DNA from: Paludibacteraceae bacterium
Lineage (GTDB): Bacteria > Bacteroidota > Bacteroidia > Bacteroidales > Paludibacteraceae
NCBI GenBank assembly: GCA_017559505.1
Contig: JAFYSF010000037.1
Span: forward strand, 1 to 43,296
Length of the DNA stretch: 43,296 nucleotides
Reading direction: 5' to 3'
Part shown: in pieces, positions 17,601 to 27,181 of the stretch
Position numbering within the stretch: position 1 is the first letter of the stretch
How the letters are laid out: each line of letters starts with the position of its first letter
Program-made: the position numbers and the translations under genes
Notes under the pieces: generated by a model
Told to the model about the DNA's origin: nothing
Database searches by the model: none
What the model saw: only the letters and a program-made list of their open reading frames with translations

Positions 17601-20216
17601 ATGGCAAAAGTAGTTGAGACGCCGTTGATGAGGCAGTATAATGAGATAAAGACACAGTATCCAGATGCGGTGCTTTTGTTTCGTGTGGGGGACTTTTATG
17701 AGACCTTTTCGGAGGATGCGATACGCACGAGCGAGATATTGGGCATTACGTTGACACGTAGAGCCAATGGCGCTGCGCAGTATGTGGAGTTGGCAGGATT
17801 CCCTCATCATGCGTTGGACACATACTTGCCTAAATTGGTGCGCCATGGATTGAGGGTGGCAATTTGCGACCAATTGGAAGACCCTAAGACATGTAAGGGA
17901 TTGGTGAAGAGAGGTATAACCGAATTGGTTACGCCTGGTGTGAGTGTGAACGACAACATATTGGATGTGAAAGAGAATAACTTTCTCGCATCGGTGTATA
18001 TGACTAAAAAAGGCGTGGGGTTGAGTTTGTTAGATATATCGACAGGCGAGTTTTTGGTGGGTGAAGGCAAAGAGGATTATATTGAAAAATTGATAGGTTC
18101 GTTTGCTCCGAAAGAGATTATATACGAAGCAGATATGCGCAGTGAGGTGATAGATTTGGTGGGAGGAAAATACTTTTTGCAGTCGATGCCAGATTGGGTG
18201 TATACGATAGATTCGGCACGCAGTAGATTGTTGAAACACTTTGAGGTTAAGAACCTTAAGGGTTTCGGTGTAGATGATATGGAGATGGGATTGGTGGCTG
18301 CGGGTGCAGTGTTGTATTATCTCGACCAAACTAAGCATGAGCAAGTGGGGCATATCACGTCGCTCGCTCGTATAGAGGGCGATAGATTTGTGTGGATGGA
18401 TGGATTCACGGTGCGCAACCTCGAACTATTGGGCGGTATGCACCAGTCAGGACGCAGTCTGTGTCAAGTGATTGACCGCACCGTTACGCCAATGGGCGGA
18501 CGATTGTTGAAACGATGGTTGATATTCCCTCTAAAAGAGGTGAAACCGATAGAAGACAGATTAGCCGTTGTAACACAGATGTTTCGCAATCGCGAGATGA
18601 AAGATATGTTGGAAGAGTCGCTCGGCAGAGTGGGTGATTTAGAGCGCATATTGAGTAAAGTGGCAGTAGGGCGAGTAACACCGCGCGAGTTGTTGCAACT
18701 CAGAATAGCCTTGCAGTCGGTGGCAGAGATAAAGAGTATATGTGCGCAAGCAACTGATTGTGAGCCAATGTTGAGAATATCCGACAGATTGAATCCATGC
18801 GAGCGATTGGTGATGAGAATAGCGCAAGAATTGTCGGAAAACGCACCAGCAATGTTGAATAAAGGCGGAGTGATAGCCGAGGGGGTGAATAGCGAATTGG
18901 ACGAATTGCGTCGCATTGCCTACCATGGCAAGGATGTACTTATGCAAATACAACAACGCGAGAGCGATGCAACGGGCATTCCAAGTTTGAAGATAAGTTA
19001 TAATAACGTGTTTGGCTACTATATCGAAGTGCGTAACACCCACAAAGACAAGGTGCCAGCCGACTGGATACGCAAGCAGACATTGGTGAGCGCAGAACGA
19101 TATATCACAGCCGAATTGAAAGAATACGAAGAGAAGATATTGGGCGCAGAGGAGAAGATAGCAGTGCTTGAGGCACAGTTGTTTGGCGCATTGGTGCAAG
19201 CCGTTACCGAATATATTTCGGCTATACAAGTGGATTGCGTAGAGTTGGCACAATTGGACTGTCTGTTAGGTTTTGCGCGCGTAAGTGCCGAAAACAGATA
19301 TAATTGCCCAGTTATTACCGATGAAAATGTGATAGATATATGCCAAGGTCGTCACCCCGTGATAGAGAAACAATTGCCAATAGATGAGGCTTATGTGCCA
19401 AACGATGTATATCTCGATTCAGAAAAGCAACAAGTGATGATGATTACCGGTCCGAACATGGCAGGTAAGTCGGCATTGTTGCGACAAACGGCATTGATAG
19501 TGCTATTGGCACAGATGGGATGTTATGTGCCAGCCGAAGCGGCGCGAATAGGGGTGGTAGATAAGATATTTACCCGTGTGGGTGCGAGCGACAACCTCAG
19601 TGTAGGCGATTCGACTTTCATGGTGGAGATGAACGAAGCAGCAAGTATTTTGAACAATATGACCGACCGTAGTCTTGTGTTGTTTGATGAATTAGGTCGC
19701 GGAACAAGTACGTACGATGGTATATCAATAGCATGGGCGATAGTGGAGTATATCCATGAGCGCAAGGGTGTTAGAGCGAAGACATTGTTTGCAACTCACT
19801 ATCACGAACTCAACGAGATGGAGAAATCTTACGACCGCATAAAGAACTATAATGTGTCGGTGCGTGAGGTGGACAAGAAGGTGATATTCTTGCGTAAATT
19901 AGTGCGTGGAGGTAGCGAGCATAGTTTCGGTATCCATGTAGCAAAGATGGCAGGTATGCCACGTTCGGTGGTAGAGAGAGCAAATGAGGTGTTGGAGATG
20001 TTGGAGAGCGAGAACAAACAATCAATTCTCGAAGGTAAAGATATGACCAAGGCAGCAGTGCGCGAAGGTGTGCAACTCAGTATGTTTCAGTTAGATGACC
20101 CAGTGCTTGCAGCTGTGCGCGACGAGATATTAGGACTTAATATTGATAATCTCACCCCAGTTGAAGCGCTGTTGAAATTGAATGAAATAAAAAAGATTGT
20201 GTTGGGAAAAAGTTAA
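17601..20216 (+). CDS. mutS: DNA mismatch repair protein MutS
   Basis: An 871-residue mismatch-recognition ATPase. The N-terminal mismatch-binding domain has the Phe-x-Glu wedge in GDFYETF (Phe32, Glu34). The connector, lever and clamp domains follow. The ATPase has GPNMAGKS (617-624), the [11 protein letters not shown] segment, [12 protein letters not shown] (Walker B and signature) and [11 protein letters not shown] helix-turn-helix dimerisation region and a short C-terminal tail ([13 protein letters not shown]) are present. It binds mispaired bases and starts repair with MutL. Full length, with no defect seen. Its leader holds 7-base repeats and no clear promoter. Confidence 0.98.
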   Translation: MAKVVETPLMRQYNEIKTQYPDAVLLFRVGDFYETFSEDAIRTSEILGITLTRRANGAAQYVELAGFPHHALDTYLPKLVRHGLRVAICDQLEDPKTCKGLVKRGITELVTPGVSVNDNILDVKENNFLASVYMTKKGVGLSLLDISTGEFLVGEGKEDYIEKLIGSFAPKEIIYEADMRSEVIDLVGGKYFLQSMPDWVYTIDSARSRLLKHFEVKNLKGFGVDDMEMGLVAAGAVLYYLDQTKHEQVGHITSLARIEGDRFVWMDGFTVRNLELLGGMHQSGRSLCQVIDRTVTPMGGRLLKRWLIFPLKEVKPIEDRLAVVTQMFRNREMKDMLEESLGRVGDLERILSKVAVGRVTPRELLQLRIALQSVAEIKSICAQATDCEPMLRISDRLNPCERLVMRIAQELSENAPAMLNKGGVIAEGVNSELDELRRIAYHGKDVLMQIQQRESDATGIPSLKISYNNVFGYYIEVRNTHKDKVPADWIRKQTLVSAERYITAELKEYEEKILGAEEKIAVLEAQLFGALVQAVTEYISAIQVDCVELAQLDCLLGFARVSAENRYNCPVITDENVIDICQGRHPVIEKQLPIDEAYVPNDVYLDSEKQQVMMITGPNMAGKSALLRQTALIVLLAQMGCYVPAEAARIGVVDKIFTRVGASDNLSVGDSTFMVEMNEAASILNNMTDRSLVLFDELGRGTSTYDGISIAWAIVEYIHERKGVRAKTLFATHYHELNEMEKSYDRIKNYNVSVREVDKKVIFLRKLVRGGSEHSFGIHVAKMAGMPRSVVERANEVLEMLESENKQSILEGKDMTKAAVREGVQLSMFQLDDPVLAAVRDEILGLNIDNLTPVEALLKLNEIKKIVLGKS

Positions 20217-20218
20217 AA

Positions 20219-20254
20219 TACAAACGGCTACCTAATAGGGTAGCCGTTGTTGTA
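20219..20254. terminator. bidirectional terminator between mutS and the TonB-domain gene
   Basis: A 9-bp GC-rich stem ACGGCTACC/GGTAGCCGT (20224-20232, 20239-20247) with a 6-base loop, extended by flanking A/T pairs. It lies between two convergent genes and can serve both. Confidence 0.8.
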
Positions 20255-20262
20255 TTATTGAG

Positions 20263-20649
20263 TTATGGATTTGCTGTCTCCTTGTTTAATTTGAATTCAA
20301 CAGGTATTGTATATTTGTAATCTACATTTTCTCCTTTTCTTTTGCCTGGTTTCCATTTTGGCATCTTCTTTATTATACGAACAGCCTCTTTGTCTAATGA
20401 TTTGTGTAAACCTCGTACAACAAATACATTCTCAATACTTCCATCTTTTGTTACCGTGAATTGGCAAATTACACGACCCTCTATGCCTTTTTTTATTGCT
20501 ATTTTAGGGTATCGCATATTTTCTTGAATAAATGGCATTAATTTTGTCATTCCGCCTGGGAATTCAGGCCCGTCTTCAACAACTTCGAGTGCTTGTATAT
20601 TCCCTATGCAGAATAGGGTAAATATTACTAAAAATAGTGTTTTCTTCAT
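20263..20649 (-). CDS. secreted TonB C-terminal-domain protein
   Basis: A 128-residue protein made of a signal peptide (first 20 residues, ending IQA) and a TonB-type C-terminal domain: FPGG near residue 30, YPKIAIKKGIEGRV, DGSIENV, and PKWKPGKRKGENVDYKYTIPV. In full TonB proteins this domain contacts outer-membrane receptors. Here the inner-membrane anchor and proline-rich linker are absent, so it should be a free periplasmic domain. It is monocistronic, convergent with mutS, with a TAACTTTG box upstream. Confidence 0.88.
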   Translation of the reverse strand: MKKTLFLVIFTLFCIGNIQALEVVEDGPEFPGGMTKLMPFIQENMRYPKIAIKKGIEGRVICQFTVTKDGSIENVFVVRGLHKSLDKEAVRIIKKMPKWKPGKRKGENVDYKYTIPVEFKLNKETANP

Positions 20650-20678
20650 GGTGTAAATATTTTATGGTTATTTGCTTG

Positions 20679-20686
20679 CAAAGTTA
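20679..20686 (-). promoter_or_regulatory. -7 box of the TonB-domain gene
   Basis: TAACTTTG on the minus strand about 30 bases upstream of the ATG. An ATTG at 20707-20710, 20 bases further, is a near match to the upstream TTTG. Confidence 0.6.
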
Positions 20687-20757
20687 GAATAAATATTTTG
20701 ATTTTGCAATAGTTGTGATAAAAAAAAACAACCTAAAAAGTGAGAAAATACAAAACT

Positions 20758-21858
20758 TTAGTTTTGTTTCTTATAGGTGCTGATGGCGATGGTGGTGGTG
20801 ATGAGCATGATGATGGTGAGCATGGTGAAGTCGAACCAGAGGTCGGCAAGACCACTACCTTTGAGGCAGACGCAGCGCATAATGTTGACGAAATAGCGCG
20901 GTGGCAGAATGTAGGTGAACGACTGCGCCCACGGCACCATCGAGGTGATAGGAGTGAAGAGTCCGCTCAAGAGCATGAATATCATCACGAAGAAAAACAT
21001 AGTGAATATAGCCTGCTGGAGCGACGATGAGAAGTTGGAGATGAGGAGTCCGAACCCAGCAATGAAGAGCATGAAGAGTATGGCCGCAAAATAGATTATG
21101 TGGATATTGCCATAAGGTGCAATGTTGTATATCGACTTGCCAAGTAAGAATGTGATGGTGAACACCAAGATGCCAAGGATGCAATAGAAAATGAGTTTCG
21201 AGGCTATGAATTGGAGTCGGCTTACGGGTGTGACATTGATCTGTTCGATAGTGCCACGCTCTTTTTCGGTCACGATGTTGAGTGCAGGAAGGAAACCACA
21301 AAGCAGAATGAGCACCACAATCATCATAGCAGGCACCATGAATAGGCGGTAGTTGAGATGTGGATTGTAGAGATATTGCACCGATATGTTGATAGGTGGC
21401 GCTATGGTAGAGGCGCTGAGCGTGAGGTCGTTGGCAAAACTAGAGATGATATTGCCCAAATAGCCACTACCCATGCTGCCCTTGGTGCTATTGACCGAAT
21501 TGGTGGCGATATAGAGTTCGACCGGATTGCCCGCATTGAGGTTGCGCTCCATACCTTCGGGTATTTGGAGTAGTAGGTCGGTGGTGCCATAGTCGATAGC
21601 CTCCATGCCCTTTTGGTACGATGTTTCGATAGATTGTAGCACGAAATATTCCGATGCTTCAATCGTTTTTATTAGCTTTTCGGCAGTGGTAGAGTTGTCG
21701 TGATTGATAATAGTGAGATTGACTCTTTTCACATCCATTGTGGCAATCAGTGGCGCAATGAGCATAATCATTACAGGGAATGCGAAGATGAGTTTAGGGA
21801 AAAACGGATTTACCCTGAACTGCTTAAACTCTTTTATGAGGAGGTGTTTTAATATCAT
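20758..21858 (-). CDS. ABC-2 type transporter permease (YbhR-like)
   Basis: A 366-residue inner-membrane permease of the ABC-2 type. One N-terminal span is followed by a large periplasmic domain (about residues 45-170) and five further spans, including VTPVSRLQFIASKL and the QQAIFTMFFFVMIFMLLSGLFTPI segment. It is last in the export operon. In the E. coli YbhGFSR system two such permeases pair with the ATPase and an HlyD-type adaptor to move drugs or other substrates out. The substrate here is unknown. Confidence 0.9.
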   Translation of the reverse strand: MILKHLLIKEFKQFRVNPFFPKLIFAFPVMIMLIAPLIATMDVKRVNLTIINHDNSTTAEKLIKTIEASEYFVLQSIETSYQKGMEAIDYGTTDLLLQIPEGMERNLNAGNPVELYIATNSVNSTKGSMGSGYLGNIISSFANDLTLSASTIAPPINISVQYLYNPHLNYRLFMVPAMMIVVLILLCGFLPALNIVTEKERGTIEQINVTPVSRLQFIASKLIFYCILGILVFTITFLLGKSIYNIAPYGNIHIIYFAAILFMLFIAGFGLLISNFSSSLQQAIFTMFFFVMIFMLLSGLFTPITSMVPWAQSFTYILPPRYFVNIMRCVCLKGSGLADLWFDFTMLTIIMLITTTIAISTYKKQN

Positions 21859-21863
21859 TTTTA

Positions 21864-21905
21864 GATTACAGATTACGGATAACAGATTACAGATAACAGA
21901 TTACA
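21864..21905. repeat. heptanucleotide array, unit GATTACA (6 units)
   Basis: Six 7-base units (GATTACA, GATTACG, GATAACA, GATTACA, GATAACA, GATTACA) in the gap between the two permease genes. Confidence 0.95.
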
Positions 21906-21952
21906 GATTTTTTGCTACGTTCTATTGCTTTTGCTTATCGCAAAAATCTTCA

Positions 21953-21994
21953 GACTGTTGACTTTAGACTTTATACTTTATACTTTATACTGTT
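21953..21994. repeat. heptanucleotide array, unit GACTTTA/TACTTTA (6 units)
   Basis: Six 7-base units (GACTGTT, two GACTTTA, two TACTTTA, TACTGTT) in the same 135-base permease gap. It abuts the stop codon of the upstream permease gene. The sequence is unrelated to the GATTACA array 47 bases away, but the period is the same. Confidence 0.9.
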
Positions 21995-23100
21995 TATATA
22001 AACTCTTTGAATTTTTTGAGTGATGCGGTGATGAGCAGTAAAGTCATGCCGCAGAGGATGGTGAACTCTTTGAGTACGAACTGGAACTCAACGCCTTGAA
22101 TCATAAGTTTTTTGATGGCCGATATATACCATCGTGCAGGTATGATGTTGGACACTACTTGGAAGAATCGAGGCATACTTTCGATTGGGAATAGCATTCC
22201 GCTGAGTAGCAGGATAGGCATCATGAACACAACTGCACAGATGAGGGTAGCTACGAGTTGCGAATCGACCATATTGGAAACAAATAATCCGATTGAGAGT
22301 GCAAGTAGGATGTAGACGAGCGACACAAGTATAATCCAATGCAAAGTGCCAAGCATAGGTATTCCGAGTACGGTGAACGAAAGGGTTAGGATTATGCCAA
22401 GCACAAAGCACGAAATTATTAGGTAAGGTATCATCTTGGCAAGGATGATGTGGATGGGCTTGACTGGCGATATGAGTAGCACCTCCATAGTGCCCATCTC
22501 TTTCTCGCGAACGATAGATACGGAGGTCATCAGCGCGCATATAAGTATGAGAATGAGTCCCATAATGCCAGGCGCAAAGTTGTAGGCACTGCGCGATTGT
22601 GGATTGTAGAGCATGCGCACATTGGTCGTAAGCGAGCCTGCCGAAGAGGGTAGCACCGATGCTTTTTCGCTGAAATACGATTGCAGTAGACCCATCAGAT
22701 ACATCATCTCCATCGATGCATTGTTGGGGTTCGACCCATCTATCACGATGCCCAACTGAGCCCCATCGGCAGATAGCATGCGTTGGTCGAAATGGTCGCC
22801 AAACGCGAGCACGAGGTCCACCTCGTTGGCGCGCATGAGGTCATTAATCTCGTTGGGCGAATTGAGCCAATGGGTTATGTTGAAATATTCGCTCGTTTCG
22901 ATTTTGTGAGCTAACTGATTGATAGAGTTATCATTCGTAGGCGCTAATATACCAATGTTGACATTGCGAATCTCTACCGATATGGCAAAACTGAATAGCA
23001 TAATCAGTATAATCGGTAGTAGGATGAGTATCATCAGCGTGCGAGTGTCGCGAAAGATATGATAAAACTCCTTCTTTATAAATGCATTGAATTCTTTCAT
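21994..23100 (-). CDS. ABC-2 type transporter permease (YbhS-like)
   Basis: A 368-residue ABC-2 permease with an N-terminal span, a periplasmic domain and five C-terminal spans. Segments such as SIVREKEMGTMEVLLISPVKP and LLLSGMLFPIESMP are typical of the family. I place the start at 23100 (MKEFNAFIKKEF), because the longer frame to 23220 would overlap the upstream ATPase gene by over 100 bases without homology. The start lies 10 bases after the ATPase stop, and the gap is a run of eight C on the coding strand. It is the partner of the downstream permease. Confidence 0.9.
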   Translation of the reverse strand: MKEFNAFIKKEFYHIFRDTRTLMILILLPIILIMLFSFAISVEIRNVNIGILAPTNDNSINQLAHKIETSEYFNITHWLNSPNEINDLMRANEVDLVLAFGDHFDQRMLSADGAQLGIVIDGSNPNNASMEMMYLMGLLQSYFSEKASVLPSSAGSLTTNVRMLYNPQSRSAYNFAPGIMGLILILICALMTSVSIVREKEMGTMEVLLISPVKPIHIILAKMIPYLIISCFVLGIILTLSFTVLGIPMLGTLHWIILVSLVYILLALSIGLFVSNMVDSQLVATLICAVVFMMPILLLSGMLFPIESMPRFFQVVSNIIPARWYISAIKKLMIQGVEFQFVLKEFTILCGMTLLLITASLKKFKEFI

Positions 23101-23110
23101 AGGGGGGGGA

Positions 23111-23842
23111 CTATAAATTGGTTTCTCCTCGGGCAATAATATCAAAAACATCCGACATCGATGAGGCATTGTATCTGCTTTTGAGCATCGCAGGCGAGTC
23201 AAGAGCCTCGATACGACCATCGACCATCATCGACACACGATTGCAATATTCAGCTTCGTCCATGTAGTGGGTTGTAACGAATATGGTAATACCTTGGTTG
23301 GCTGCTTCGTATATCATTTCCCAAAACTGACGGCGAGTTTCGGGATCGACACCGCCTGTTGGTTCGTCGAGAAATACGATTTGAGGGTTGTGGAATATGG
23401 CAATCGAAAAAGCCAACTTCTGTTTCCACCCTTGAGGCAACGATTCGACCATTAGGTTGCGCTCTTTTTCGAGATTGAGGCGGGTAAGTAGTTCATTGCT
23501 ACGGCGTTGCATGGTGGTTTTGTCCACACCATATATGCCTGCAAAGAACTTGATATTGTCAATGACACTCAGGTCGTTGTAGAGCGAGAATCGTTGACTC
23601 ATATAGCCAATATTGCGTTTGATGAGTTCAGCTTCGGTCCAAATGTCGTAACCAGCTACGCGCCCCTCGCCAGCAGTAGGAGTGCTCAGACCGCATAGCA
23701 TGCGCATGGCAGTGGTTTTGCCAGCACCATTAGCGCCAAGAAAGCCGAATATTTCGCCCTTGCGCACATCGAAGGATATGTTGTTCACGGCAGTGAAATC
23801 GCCGAACTTCTTTACTAAATTTCTGACTTCTATGACGTTCAT
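23111..23842 (-). CDS. ABC transporter ATPase, second (YbhF half-like)
   Basis: A 243-residue ATPase. Walker A is GANGAGKTT and Walker B is IVFLDEPTGGVDP, with an H-loop in VTTHYMDEAEYC. The signature motif is degenerate, reading SLPQGWKQKLAF where LSGGQ is expected. One non-canonical signature is plausible in a heterodimer where only one site turns over fully. With the neighbouring ATPase it covers the two halves that are fused in YbhF. Confidence 0.92.
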   Translation of the reverse strand: MNVIEVRNLVKKFGDFTAVNNISFDVRKGEIFGFLGANGAGKTTAMRMLCGLSTPTAGEGRVAGYDIWTEAELIKRNIGYMSQRFSLYNDLSVIDNIKFFAGIYGVDKTTMQRRSNELLTRLNLEKERNLMVESLPQGWKQKLAFSIAIFHNPQIVFLDEPTGGVDPETRRQFWEMIYEAANQGITIFVTTHYMDEAEYCNRVSMMVDGRIEALDSPAMLKSRYNASSMSDVFDIIARGETNL

Positions 23843-23857
23843 TGTTAGATTTGTTGT

Positions 23858-24066
23858 TTATTTTTAGACATAATGACATAAGAACATATTTTTCTTACAT
23901 AATGGTCTTGCTTTTTACTATGTAAAAATCTCGACACTAATGACATATTTTATAAATGTAACTTAAAATTTGTCATTATTTTGCCAAGATGAAACTTTAG
24001 TTTCAGCGAGGCATGTGTAAAAAAATATTAAAGATTATGTCTTTCTGTCATTCTGTCTGAAAAAAT
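23858..24066. repeat. inverted 8-base-period repeats framing the ATPase gap
   Basis: Bases 23866-23887 and the reverse complement of 24037-24058 agree at 18 of 22 positions, with A/T-rich extensions outward. Each arm is built of 8-base units (GACATAAT-type on one side, GACAGAAT-type on the other). Between them lie a second inverted pair TAATGACA/TGTCATTA (23938, 23971) and the palindrome TGAAACTTTAGTTTCA (23990-24005). No coding frame is evident. Confidence 0.65.
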
Positions 24067-24067
24067 A

Positions 24068-25012
24068 TTATCTACTATAGAGAATAAAACAATCTTCGAG
24101 GGTTGGGGTGCATTCGTTGATGTGTAGGTTGGTGTGGTGATACTGAGAGGTGAGTATTTGTTCCATCTTTTCCTTGGTATTTTCGTCAGTTTGCTGATTG
24201 ATTGTTGCGTGATGGTACTCGCCAAAAGTGTAGCATGAGTCGACAAAATCGAGCCTACGAATGTCGTTGAGCAGTTGGAACATGTTGTCGGCACGAATGG
24301 CGAGTAGGGTCTTATCGAACTTGCGAATTATGTTAAATGGAGTATCAGTAGATATAAATCGCCCATTGTTCATCATCGCCACACGGTCGCAACGCGAAGC
24401 CTCGTCCATATAGGCAGTCGACACAATGATAGTGATATTGTGCTCGCGCAGGCGAGTGAGCATATCCCAAAATTCGCGACGCGACGAAGGGTCGACACCC
24501 GTAGTAGGTTCGTCGAGAAATAGCACCGAGGGGGCATGGATGAGGGCGCAACAGAGTGCTAATTTCTGCTTCATACCGCCAGATAGTTTGCCAGCCTTGC
24601 GGTCGGCAAAAGGTTCGAGTCGGCAATATATATCCTTGATGAGTTCGTAATTTTCTTCGATAGTAGTGCCAAACACCGAGGCGAAGAACTCAAGATTCTC
24701 GCGCACCGACATATCTTGGTAGAGCGAAAACTTGCCAGGCATATAGCCCACGCGCTGACGAATCAGTTTGTAGTCGCGCACCGTGTGTAATCCGTCGACA
24801 TAGGCATTGCCCTCGGTAGGATGCATGAGCGAAGTGAGTAGGCGAAAAAGGGTAGTCTTGCCTGCTCCGTCGGGACCAATGATGCCAAACAATTCGCCAC
24901 GAGGCACGGTGAACGAGAGATTGTCGACAGCAGTTATATTGCCAAACTGTTTAGAGACACCCTCGACCACAATAGCATCGTGAGGTAGATTATTGAAATT
25001 TGATTCCGCCAT
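24068..25012 (-). CDS. ABC transporter ATPase, first (YbhF half-like)
   Basis: A 314-residue ATPase with a complete motif set: Walker A GPDGAGKTT, signature LSGGMKQKLAL, Walker B VLFLDEPTTGVDP, and an extended C-terminus of about 80 residues past the catalytic core. I choose the ATG at 25012, giving a 23-base overlap with the end of the adaptor gene. An in-frame ATG at 25039 is also possible. It is likely the catalytically competent half of an ATPase pair with the next gene, from which it is separated by a 225-base structured gap. Confidence 0.92.
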   Translation of the reverse strand: MAESNFNNLPHDAIVVEGVSKQFGNITAVDNLSFTVPRGELFGIIGPDGAGKTTLFRLLTSLMHPTEGNAYVDGLHTVRDYKLIRQRVGYMPGKFSLYQDMSVRENLEFFASVFGTTIEENYELIKDIYCRLEPFADRKAGKLSGGMKQKLALCCALIHAPSVLFLDEPTTGVDPSSRREFWDMLTRLREHNITIIVSTAYMDEASRCDRVAMMNNGRFISTDTPFNIIRKFDKTLLAIRADNMFQLLNDIRRLDFVDSCYTFGEYHHATINQQTDENTKEKMEQILTSQYHHTNLHINECTPTLEDCFILYSR

Positions 25013-25883
25013 ACATACCAAGTTTGATATATCCATCATTTGCTACAGCCACCTTGATGGCATAAACGAGATTTTCGCGTTCGTTGTCGGTTTGAATATT
25101 TTTAGGGGTGAATTCGCTCTTCGCAGCAATCCATTCGATAGTGCCATTATACTCGCGAATATTGTCGCCACCGAAGTCGGCATATACCATCACTTTGTCG
25201 CCAAGTTTGATGTTGCTTAGTTGAGCCGAAGTTACATAAGCGTGAAGATAGACATTCTCGAGGTCGGCAATTTTGAATAGAGGTTTGCCCACAGCAGTGA
25301 ATTCGCCAGCTTGCGCATATTTGGTTAAAACCGTGCCAGCGATAGGCGATTTGATTTTGCTCTTCTCCAATTTATCATCAATTATGTCGATTTGAGTTTC
25401 GATGCTGAGAGTTTGGGCATCGATGCTGAGAGTCGATTTAGTGAGCGACGATTTTTGGGCCTCCAACTGATTGTTGACAATTTCGATTTGCGATTCGATG
25501 TCGTCGAGTTGTTTGGTGGTAGCAGCACCATCGCGCAACATATTCTCGATGCGAGAGCGCTCTTTGGTCAGTTTCTTGATTTGCGATTCGAGCGAAGCAA
25601 TTTGCTTTTTGATGTCAGGACGATTGCTGTTGATTGACTCCACATTTTTGGCAAGTTGCAATTTGCTGAGGTGGAGTTGCGTAGTATCGATATAGCCCAC
25701 CACAACATCCTCATCGATATTGTCGCCCTCGCGGATGTCGAGAGCCATGATATTGCCAGAGGCTTGTGCCGAGATAGTCACTTCGGTCGATTCGAAAAAG
25801 CCTTCGGCATCGTATTTACTTTTATTAGAATTGCAAGCAGCAAGTAGCGCCACAGTGGCAAGTGCAAAAATTATTCTTTTCAT
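24990..25883 (-). CDS. HlyD-family periplasmic adaptor lipoprotein (YbhG-like)
   Basis: A 297-residue membrane-fusion protein. The N-terminus carries a lipobox (LLAAC, Cys17). A split lipoyl domain (ISAQASGNIMALDIREGD and IKSPIAGTVLTKYAQAGEF) flanks a long coiled-coil hairpin of about 100 residues rich in Gln, Lys and Ser, and a beta-barrel domain follows. It would bridge the inner-membrane permeases and the TolC-like channel encoded 6 bases upstream. Lipid anchoring replaces the membrane span of many HlyD relatives. Confidence 0.92.
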   Translation of the reverse strand: MKRIIFALATVALLAACNSNKSKYDAEGFFESTEVTISAQASGNIMALDIREGDNIDEDVVVGYIDTTQLHLSKLQLAKNVESINSNRPDIKKQIASLESQIKKLTKERSRIENMLRDGAATTKQLDDIESQIEIVNNQLEAQKSSLTKSTLSIDAQTLSIETQIDIIDDKLEKSKIKSPIAGTVLTKYAQAGEFTAVGKPLFKIADLENVYLHAYVTSAQLSNIKLGDKVMVYADFGGDNIREYNGTIEWIAAKSEFTPKNIQTDNERENLVYAIKVAVANDGYIKLGMYGGIKFQ

Positions 25884-25889
25884 ATTAAA

Positions 25890-27173
25890 TTATTGATTAA
25901 GAGTTAATTTAAGGTCATATATGTTTCTGAGTAAATCGAGTTCGTGGAGTGTACGCGTTTGTATTGCTTTGTTTTCGTTGGTGATGTCGCGCAAGAGTTC
26001 CGACATGGTGATAGTGCCATTTTGGTATTTCGATTCCGAAGCTTGGCGTATAGATTTGCGGAGGGCAACAATCTCGTTGTCGTCGGCATTGAGTTGCGCC
26101 ATCTTCTCAATTTCTTGTTCGATTTGCGACTGCTGTATGTTGAGATTCCAGAGGAAGGTGTTGCGTTGCACCTCGATGGCATCGTTGGCAGTTTTGAGTT
26201 GATTGAGACGGTTTTTGTGGGTGTATAGTCCCGAGATATTCCAATTGAGACGCACGCCTGCTATGGCGTTGAACGAGAAGTCGTTGTTAATCATATCGTC
26301 GAAGAGATTGAGACCAGGACGACCATACCAACCTTGAGCAAAGAGGTCGAACCGTGGCATGACGAGCGAGTTGATTTGTCGGCGTTGTGCCTCATTCTTA
26401 GCAATTTGAGCATCGAAAAGGCGTAGTTCGGCACGATTATTCGTCTTTTTGTCAATCATAGGCACAGCAGGGCGAATGAACGCTTCCGTGTCGGCAATTG
26501 CCTCGCCAATGAAGAGCGCGAGCACTTGTCGGTAGGCAGCGATAGCATGAGTGAGTTGAGTGCGTTGTTGGCGGAGAGTGAGAATTTCTACCTTGATTTG
26601 GTCGAAGTCCGACTGCATCACCACACCATTTGCGAGGGCCGACTGCATCTGCTTGAGGTTGTTTTGGAGCAGAGTGTCCATGTAGAGGTTGGTTTGCAGA
26701 TTTTCGGTAAGCACGAGAATACCAAAATATATTTGGTTGATGCGCGAGTTGAGGGCATCAAGTTCCTTTTCAACTTGTAGATTAGCAATATCGGCATCGG
26801 CGCGAGCAATATCCTTTTGCGCTTTGCTAGTACCACCATCCCAAATAGTCTGAGTGAGAGCAAGCATGAGTTTGTATTGGTCGCGACTGAGGCCATGAAT
26901 GTCGAGTCCAACCTTTTCGTACATAGCAGTCATCTCGTCGGGAAATTCGGTCACCGCACTTTGGTAAGTGGCTTGTCCCGAGAGTATTAGTTGCGGTATC
27001 CATGCCGACGAAGCATTGGTGAACGAGTACTCTTTTAGTCGTTCGGTGAGCTGATATTGCTGGATGAGAGGGTAGTTGGCCCTTGCTTTTTGGTAGCATT
27101 CGTCGAGGGTGATGGCTATTGTGCTCTGCGTAAGTAGCAGAAAGGCTGATAGCAGAAGGAGTAATTTTTTCAT
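25890..27173 (-). CDS. TolC-family outer-membrane efflux protein
   Basis: A 427-residue outer-membrane channel protein of the OEP/TolC family. It has a signal peptide (first 20 residues), then ITLDECYQKARANYPLI, the usual first helix. Two similar helical halves follow, with conserved LNWNISGLYTHKNR in the second half. As a trimer it would form the exit duct for the export operon. The next gene (the adaptor) follows after 6 bases. The C-terminus is normal. Confidence 0.93.
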   Translation of the reverse strand: MKKLLLLLSAFLLLTQSTIAITLDECYQKARANYPLIQQYQLTERLKEYSFTNASSAWIPQLILSGQATYQSAVTEFPDEMTAMYEKVGLDIHGLSRDQYKLMLALTQTIWDGGTSKAQKDIARADADIANLQVEKELDALNSRINQIYFGILVLTENLQTNLYMDTLLQNNLKQMQSALANGVVMQSDFDQIKVEILTLRQQRTQLTHAIAAYRQVLALFIGEAIADTEAFIRPAVPMIDKKTNNRAELRLFDAQIAKNEAQRRQINSLVMPRFDLFAQGWYGRPGLNLFDDMINNDFSFNAIAGVRLNWNISGLYTHKNRLNQLKTANDAIEVQRNTFLWNLNIQQSQIEQEIEKMAQLNADDNEIVALRKSIRQASESKYQNGTITMSELLRDITNENKAIQTRTLHELDLLRNIYDLKLTLNQ

Positions 27174-27181
27174 ATATTTTG

